NCBI GenBank assembly: GCA_022508635.1
Contig: JAFLUV010000082.1
Location: 1-10,393, forward strand
Length of the DNA stretch: 10,393 nucleotides
Direction of reading: 5' to 3'
Source: Prevotellaceae bacterium
GTDB lineage: Bacteria; Bacteroidota; Bacteroidia; Bacteroidales; Bacteroidaceae
Notes under the pieces: model-generated
Seen by the model: the letters and a program-made list of their open reading frames with translations, nothing else
Databases searched by the model: none
Told to the model about the DNA's origin: nothing
Part shown: piece after piece, positions 7,176 through 10,393 of the stretch
Layout of the letters: every line of letters starts with the position of its first letter
How positions within the stretch are numbered: the first letter of the stretch is position 1
Position numbers and translations under genes: made by a program

Positions 7176-8056
7176 TCCTCATCTTCACTTACATCTTCAA
7201 TGGAGAGACCTTCCTCTTCCAAGTCCTTGACATCTGCTTCGGGCGAAATGCTGCTAAAGTAGGTGTCGTCGTTATCGAGAGTTTCTTCTTCCGTCTCCTC
7301 GACATTGTCTACCTCATCTTGGTAATGAATCCTATTGCCGTCCTCGTCGTATTCTTTCTCTGGTAACTCCATTCGGAGTTTTTCGATAGGATCTTTCTTC
7401 TTGACAAATATTGCTTCTACCCACGTGCCCTTAGGAATCTCCAATACCTCAAAACCCTGTGCCACTTTCTTTTCCAAGGTACCACCAGAAGCGTGTATAC
7501 GGCTGGCAGGCAGCTGTGTGGTACTAATATCAAAGCCCGTCTCAATGATATCACGCACGGAGAGAGATATGGAGTCCCATCCACCACCAAAGTTACGGTT
7601 GATGAGTTCGAGCAGCATTGATGCGGAAATATGCTTGATATTTTCGTAGCTGAGGTCTGTAATGCGTTCAATTGTCTTACGGCGGAATGCAACGCAACCT
7701 TTAGCAGAATCGCAATGCTCAACAGTAGCCCAGCCACCTTTTTCAAACTTAGCTGCCTCACGTTTGTTGTCAGGATTGAAGTGTACGACTTCAAAGGCAA
7801 GACGTATAATATTGAGAAGTTTAGGCTCGCTGATGCTGAAGTCTTCCTCTTCACGCTCTTTATTCCAAGCCTCGGCAATAGCCTGCTCGCTCAATTCCCA
7901 TACGTTATTAGCATTCAGGTCAAGGATGCTGTCCAGGGTCTTTCCCTTAATTTTTGATTCTTTCTTCTTAGTTTCCTTCTTTTCTTCTGTATTTATTTCC
8001 TTGCCTTTCTGGGTCGGCTGTACTTGTTTCTTAGTTGCCTTCTTTTCCTTTTCCAT
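7172..8056 (-). CDS. Uncharacterised cytoplasmic protein with basic N-terminus and acidic C-terminus
   Basis: I do not recognise this 294-residue protein. Residues 1-40 are Lys-rich and probably disordered (15 Lys, 7 Glu). Residues from about 41 to 227 look folded, with alternating hydrophobic residues and no long low-complexity run; distinctive stretches are KGGWATVEHCDSAKGCVAFRR, RNFGGGWDSISLSVRDIIE and QGFEVLEIPKGTWVEAIFVKKK. The last 67 residues hold 29 Asp/Glu against 4 Lys/Arg. There is no signal peptide or membrane segment. It has the features of a real gene: an ATG start, a full-length frame, and a TAnnTTTG element 60 bp upstream that mirrors the uvrB promoter. The charge layout could suit nucleic-acid or basic-protein binding, but that is speculation. 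Co-regulation with the divergent uvrB is possible from the shared promoter design. It ends 4 bp inside the methyltransferase gene. Confidence 0.85.
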   Translation of the reverse strand: MEKEKKATKKQVQPTQKGKEINTEEKKETKKKESKIKGKTLDSILDLNANNVWELSEQAIAEAWNKEREEEDFSISEPKLLNIIRLAFEVVHFNPDNKREAAKFEKGGWATVEHCDSAKGCVAFRRKTIERITDLSYENIKHISASMLLELINRNFGGGWDSISLSVRDIIETGFDISTTQLPASRIHASGGTLEKKVAQGFEVLEIPKGTWVEAIFVKKKDPIEKLRMELPEKEYDEDGNRIHYQDEVDNVEETEEETLDNDDTYFSSISPEADVKDLEEEGLSIEDVSEDED

Positions 8057-8093
8057 ATTTAATAATATAAGGTTATTATGTCGATCCTTTGAA

Positions 8094-8111
8094 CTCTATA
8101 GTACAATAGAG
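8094..8111. repeat. 18-bp near-palindrome at the expected transcript start of the unknown gene
   Basis: CTCTAT (8094-8099) and ATAGAG (8106-8111) are perfect 6-bp inverted arms. They surround AGTACA, whose GTAC core is itself palindromic. With the minus-strand -7 element at 8116-8123, transcription should begin near 8111, so the mRNA would open with this stem-loop, or the DNA form could be an operator. Confidence 0.55.
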
Positions 8112-8115
8112 CGCA

Positions 8116-8123
8116 CAAAAATA
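8116..8123 (-). promoter_or_regulatory. -7 promoter element of the unknown gene
   Basis: The minus strand reads TATTTTTG, matching TAnnTTTG, with an A7 tract three bases upstream. No TTG -33 element is evident. The expected start near 8111 leaves a leader of about 55 nt before the ATG at 8056, opening with the palindrome at 8094-8111. Confidence 0.6.
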
Positions 8124-8166
8124 CACTTTTTTTCCATAAACTATACTATATTTACGAAAAAAAAGC

Positions 8167-8174
8167 TACTTTTG
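8167..8174 (+). promoter_or_regulatory. -7 promoter element of uvrB
   Basis: TACTTTTG matches TAnnTTTG, with an A8 tract two bases upstream and no clear -33 TTG. The expected start near 8178-8180 leaves only about 6-8 nt before the ATG at 8186. The element overlaps the in-frame GTG at 8174, which is therefore an unlikely start codon. Confidence 0.6.
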
Positions 8175-8185
8175 TGCGCTTTCTT

Positions 8186-10228
8186 ATGAATTCTTTTGAA
8201 CTTACATCGCAGTATCGACCCACGGGTGACCAGCCGGAGGCGATTCGTCAACTTACGGAGGGTGTGATCGCAGGAATGCATGCCCAGACCCTTCTTGGTG
8301 TTACCGGCAGCGGCAAGACGTTTACAATTGCGAATGTTATTGCCAATATCGGCCGGCCTACGCTCATACTATCTCACAACAAGACATTAGCGGCACAGCT
8401 CTATGGAGAAATGAAGCAGTTCTTCCCGAACAATGCGGTGGAGTACTACGTAAGCTACTATGATTACTATCAGCCAGAGGCATATATGCCCAGTACGGAT
8501 ACGTACATCGAGAAAGATCTTGCTATCAACGACGAAATAGACAAGCTACGCCTTTCAGCCACGAGTGCGCTACTTTCGGGCAGGAGGGACGTTATTGTCG
8601 TGTGCAGTGTATCGTGTATCTATGGCATGGGAAACCCTGCTGCTTTCTACGAAAGTTTATTAGAGTTGCATACAGGCATGCGTATAGATCGCAACGAACT
8701 GCTGCGACGCCTGGGGGACATGCTTTATGTCCGCAACGACTTGTCGCCCGCTCGTGGCGAGGTGCGCGTTAAGGGCGATACGGTAGACATTGCATTAGCC
8801 TATAGCGATTATTTTCTGCGTGTTACGTTCTGGGGCGACGAGATTGAAAGCATCGAGGAATTGGATGCTGAGACACTGACGTGCATAAAGTTGCACGACA
8901 ACTATAAAGTCTATCCAGCCAATCTCTTTATGACGACAAAAGATGCTCAAGAGAGGGCTATCATACAGATTCAGGAAGATTTGCGGCGACAGGTTACGTT
9001 CTTTGAGCAGCAGGGAAAAGAGCTTGAGGCGCAGAGGTTACATGAACGGGTGACGTACGACATAGAGATGATACGCGAGCTTGGGCACTGTACAGGCATA
9101 GAGAACTATAGCCGATATTTCGACGGCCGGGCACCAGGTACGCGTCCTTACTGCCTGCTCGACTTCTTCCCTACCGACTTTTTGCTTGTAGTAGACGAAA
9201 GCCATGTCTCCATTCCTCAGTTGCATGCAATGTACGGAGGGGATCGTGCACGCAAGACGACTCTTGTAGATTATGGCTTCAGGTTACCGGCAGCGATGGA
9301 TAACCGTCCGCTCAAGTTCGAGGAATTCGAACAATTAACCCACCAGACGATATACGTCAGTGCGACGCCAGCAGAGTATGAAATAGCACGAAGCGAGGGT
9401 ATCATCGTAGAGCAGGTAATACGTCCTACGGGACTGCTCGACCCGCCCATCGAGGTACGTCCTACGGAAAATCAAGTGGATGACCTTATGGAGGAGGTGC
9501 AGCAGTGTATCGAACGTAAGGAGCGGGCATTAGTAGTTACGCTAACGAAGCGCATGGCGGAGGAACTGACGGAATACTTGCTTACGGCGGGAGTACAAAC
9601 TGCCTACATCCATAGCGACGTAGACACACTGGAGCGTGTCCGTATTATTGGGGAACTACGCGATGGACGTTACGATGTGCTCGTTGGGGTGAATCTGTTG
9701 CGTGAAGGGCTCGATTTGCCCGAGGTGTCGCTTGTTGCGATTCTCGATGCCGATAAGGAGGGATTCCTTCGAAACGAGCGTAGCTTGACACAGACGATAG
9801 GACGGGCGGCCAGGAATGTTAATGGCAGGGCGATTATGTATGCCGATACGATTACGGGCAGCATGGCAGCGACTATCAATGAAACCAATCGTAGGCGCGA
9901 GAAGCAGCTTCGCTACAATGCTGAGCATGGTATTACGCCGCAGCAGATTCGCAAGGCTTCTGATGCAGGTTCGTTGGGAAGGGAGGCGCTTCTTGCGTCG
10001 TATGCCGATAGAGGACAGTATATCAACACAGAACAGAAAGATTATGAGGTGGTTGCGGTCGCTGAGGCTGAAACGATGACTTTAGACCAAAAGCGGCGGC
10101 GCATTGCTAATCTTCGGCGCAAGATGGAAGATGCTGCACGACGGATGGAATTTACTGATGCTGCCGTACTGCGTGATGAGATGCTACACCTTCAGGCCGA
10201 AATTGACGAGGAATCGTGCGGTACGTGA
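8186..10228 (+). CDS. uvrB: UvrB, excinuclease ABC subunit B
   Basis: UvrB is the DNA-binding ATPase of nucleotide excision repair. It is loaded on lesions by UvrA and then recruits the nuclease UvrC. The 680-residue protein begins with the family signature FELTSQYRPTGDQPEAI. It has the Walker A motif GVTGSGKT (38-45, Lys44), the Tyr-rich damage-probing hairpin YYVSYYDYYQPEAY (87-100), the Walker B DESH (337-340), a C-terminal helicase half with the motif TIGRAARN, and a UvrC-binding UVR coiled coil at about 635-671. It is full length and no key motif is missing. The ATG at 8186 fits the family N-terminus; a GTG at 8174 would add MRFL but sits on the promoter. After the TGA the same frame stays open for 34 more codons to a TAA at 10331, probably by chance. 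No SOS-type operator was recognised. Confidence 0.98.
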   Translation: MNSFELTSQYRPTGDQPEAIRQLTEGVIAGMHAQTLLGVTGSGKTFTIANVIANIGRPTLILSHNKTLAAQLYGEMKQFFPNNAVEYYVSYYDYYQPEAYMPSTDTYIEKDLAINDEIDKLRLSATSALLSGRRDVIVVCSVSCIYGMGNPAAFYESLLELHTGMRIDRNELLRRLGDMLYVRNDLSPARGEVRVKGDTVDIALAYSDYFLRVTFWGDEIESIEELDAETLTCIKLHDNYKVYPANLFMTTKDAQERAIIQIQEDLRRQVTFFEQQGKELEAQRLHERVTYDIEMIRELGHCTGIENYSRYFDGRAPGTRPYCLLDFFPTDFLLVVDESHVSIPQLHAMYGGDRARKTTLVDYGFRLPAAMDNRPLKFEEFEQLTHQTIYVSATPAEYEIARSEGIIVEQVIRPTGLLDPPIEVRPTENQVDDLMEEVQQCIERKERALVVTLTKRMAEELTEYLLTAGVQTAYIHSDVDTLERVRIIGELRDGRYDVLVGVNLLREGLDLPEVSLVAILDADKEGFLRNERSLTQTIGRAARNVNGRAIMYADTITGSMAATINETNRRREKQLRYNAEHGITPQQIRKASDAGSLGREALLASYADRGQYINTEQKDYEVVAVAEAETMTLDQKRRRIANLRRKMEDAARRMEFTDAAVLRDEMLHLQAEIDEESCGT

Positions 10229-10393
10229 GGAGGACATCGACGTTTTGTTGCAGTGCGGATTATGTATTGTTACCAGACAGGCGAGCTATTATTATCGGAC
10301 GAACAACGCATTCTTTTCGAAGTAACTATATAATATATAGGTACGCGCACATTAATTAAATAAGGTAAAGAAGAGCCTGCAAGGAAACGAGAG

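Larger units (their letters stand above)
8110..8180. repeat. Inverted repeat spanning two divergent promoters
   Basis: The left arm AGCGCACAAAA (8110-8120) is the exact reverse complement of TTTTGTGCGCT (8170-8180). Extending inward to 8123 and 8167 gives 14-bp arms with one mismatch. Further in, T7 (8127-8133) mirrors A8 (8157-8164). The centre near 8145 carries TATACTATA. Each arm contains a TAnnTTTG element followed by GTGCGCT. Confidence 0.85.

Noticed and set aside
8174..8185. GTG at 8174 as the uvrB start
   Set aside because: It overlaps the -7 element, and the UvrB family N-terminus aligns from the ATG at 8186.
10229..10333. In-frame continuation of uvrB past its TGA, including a 23-codon frame from an ATG at 10262 to a TAA at 10331
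   Set aside because: uvrB is already full length with its UVR domain. The extension is short, with no promoter or recognisable motif.
10334..10393. Terminator or new gene start after uvrB
   Set aside because: The tract is AT-rich, but no hairpin with a T-run, TAnnTTTG element or start codon with an open frame could be supported.

Overview
The window looks like chromosomal DNA from a member of the Bacteroidota, most likely order Bacteroidales and Prevotella-like. This rests on four things: repeated TAnnTTTG promoter elements upstream of genes, the lack of clear Shine-Dalgarno sequences, an Omp85 protein carrying a lipoprotein signal (TamL type), and an exported zinc metalloprotease of a type common in this phylum. 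Assignment below the phylum level is inference.

Layout. Bases 1-607 carry no gene. They hold a tandem array of 17 units of about 23 bp (37-425), three decayed units that keep the same 23-bp phase (426-494), and a good promoter (543-572). Next come a secreted metzincin-like zinc metalloprotease (608-3073) and, 22 bp later on the same strand, a family 2 glycosyltransferase (3096-4007). The glycosyltransferase runs tail-to-tail into an Omp85/TamL outer-membrane assembly lipoprotein on the minus strand (3973-6279), with a 35-bp overlap. TamL is divergent from a TrmH/SpoU-family RNA 2'-O-methyltransferase (6423-7175). That gene converges, with a 4-bp overlap, on an unrecognised protein of about 294 residues with a basic N-terminus and an acidic C-terminus (7172-8056, minus strand). 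This last gene is divergent from uvrB (8186-10228). The final 165 bp contain no gene I can support.

How the genes relate. The first two plus-strand genes could be one transcript. After them strand orientation alternates and the genes do different jobs: envelope biogenesis, RNA modification, DNA repair. I see no dedicated multi-gene system, mobile element, CRISPR array, rRNA or tRNA. The unusual parts are mostly non-coding: the 23-bp array, and the 130-bp region between the unknown gene and uvrB. That region carries two near-identical promoter elements in inverted orientation (11-bp perfect arms, 14 bp with one mismatch), a second palindrome at the expected transcription start of the unknown gene, and a few short words shared with the distant array.

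Several starts were decided by promoter position. The upstream GTG for uvrB, the TTG for tamL and the long N-terminal extension of the methyltransferase all lie on or upstream of TAnnTTTG elements, so shorter forms are preferred.
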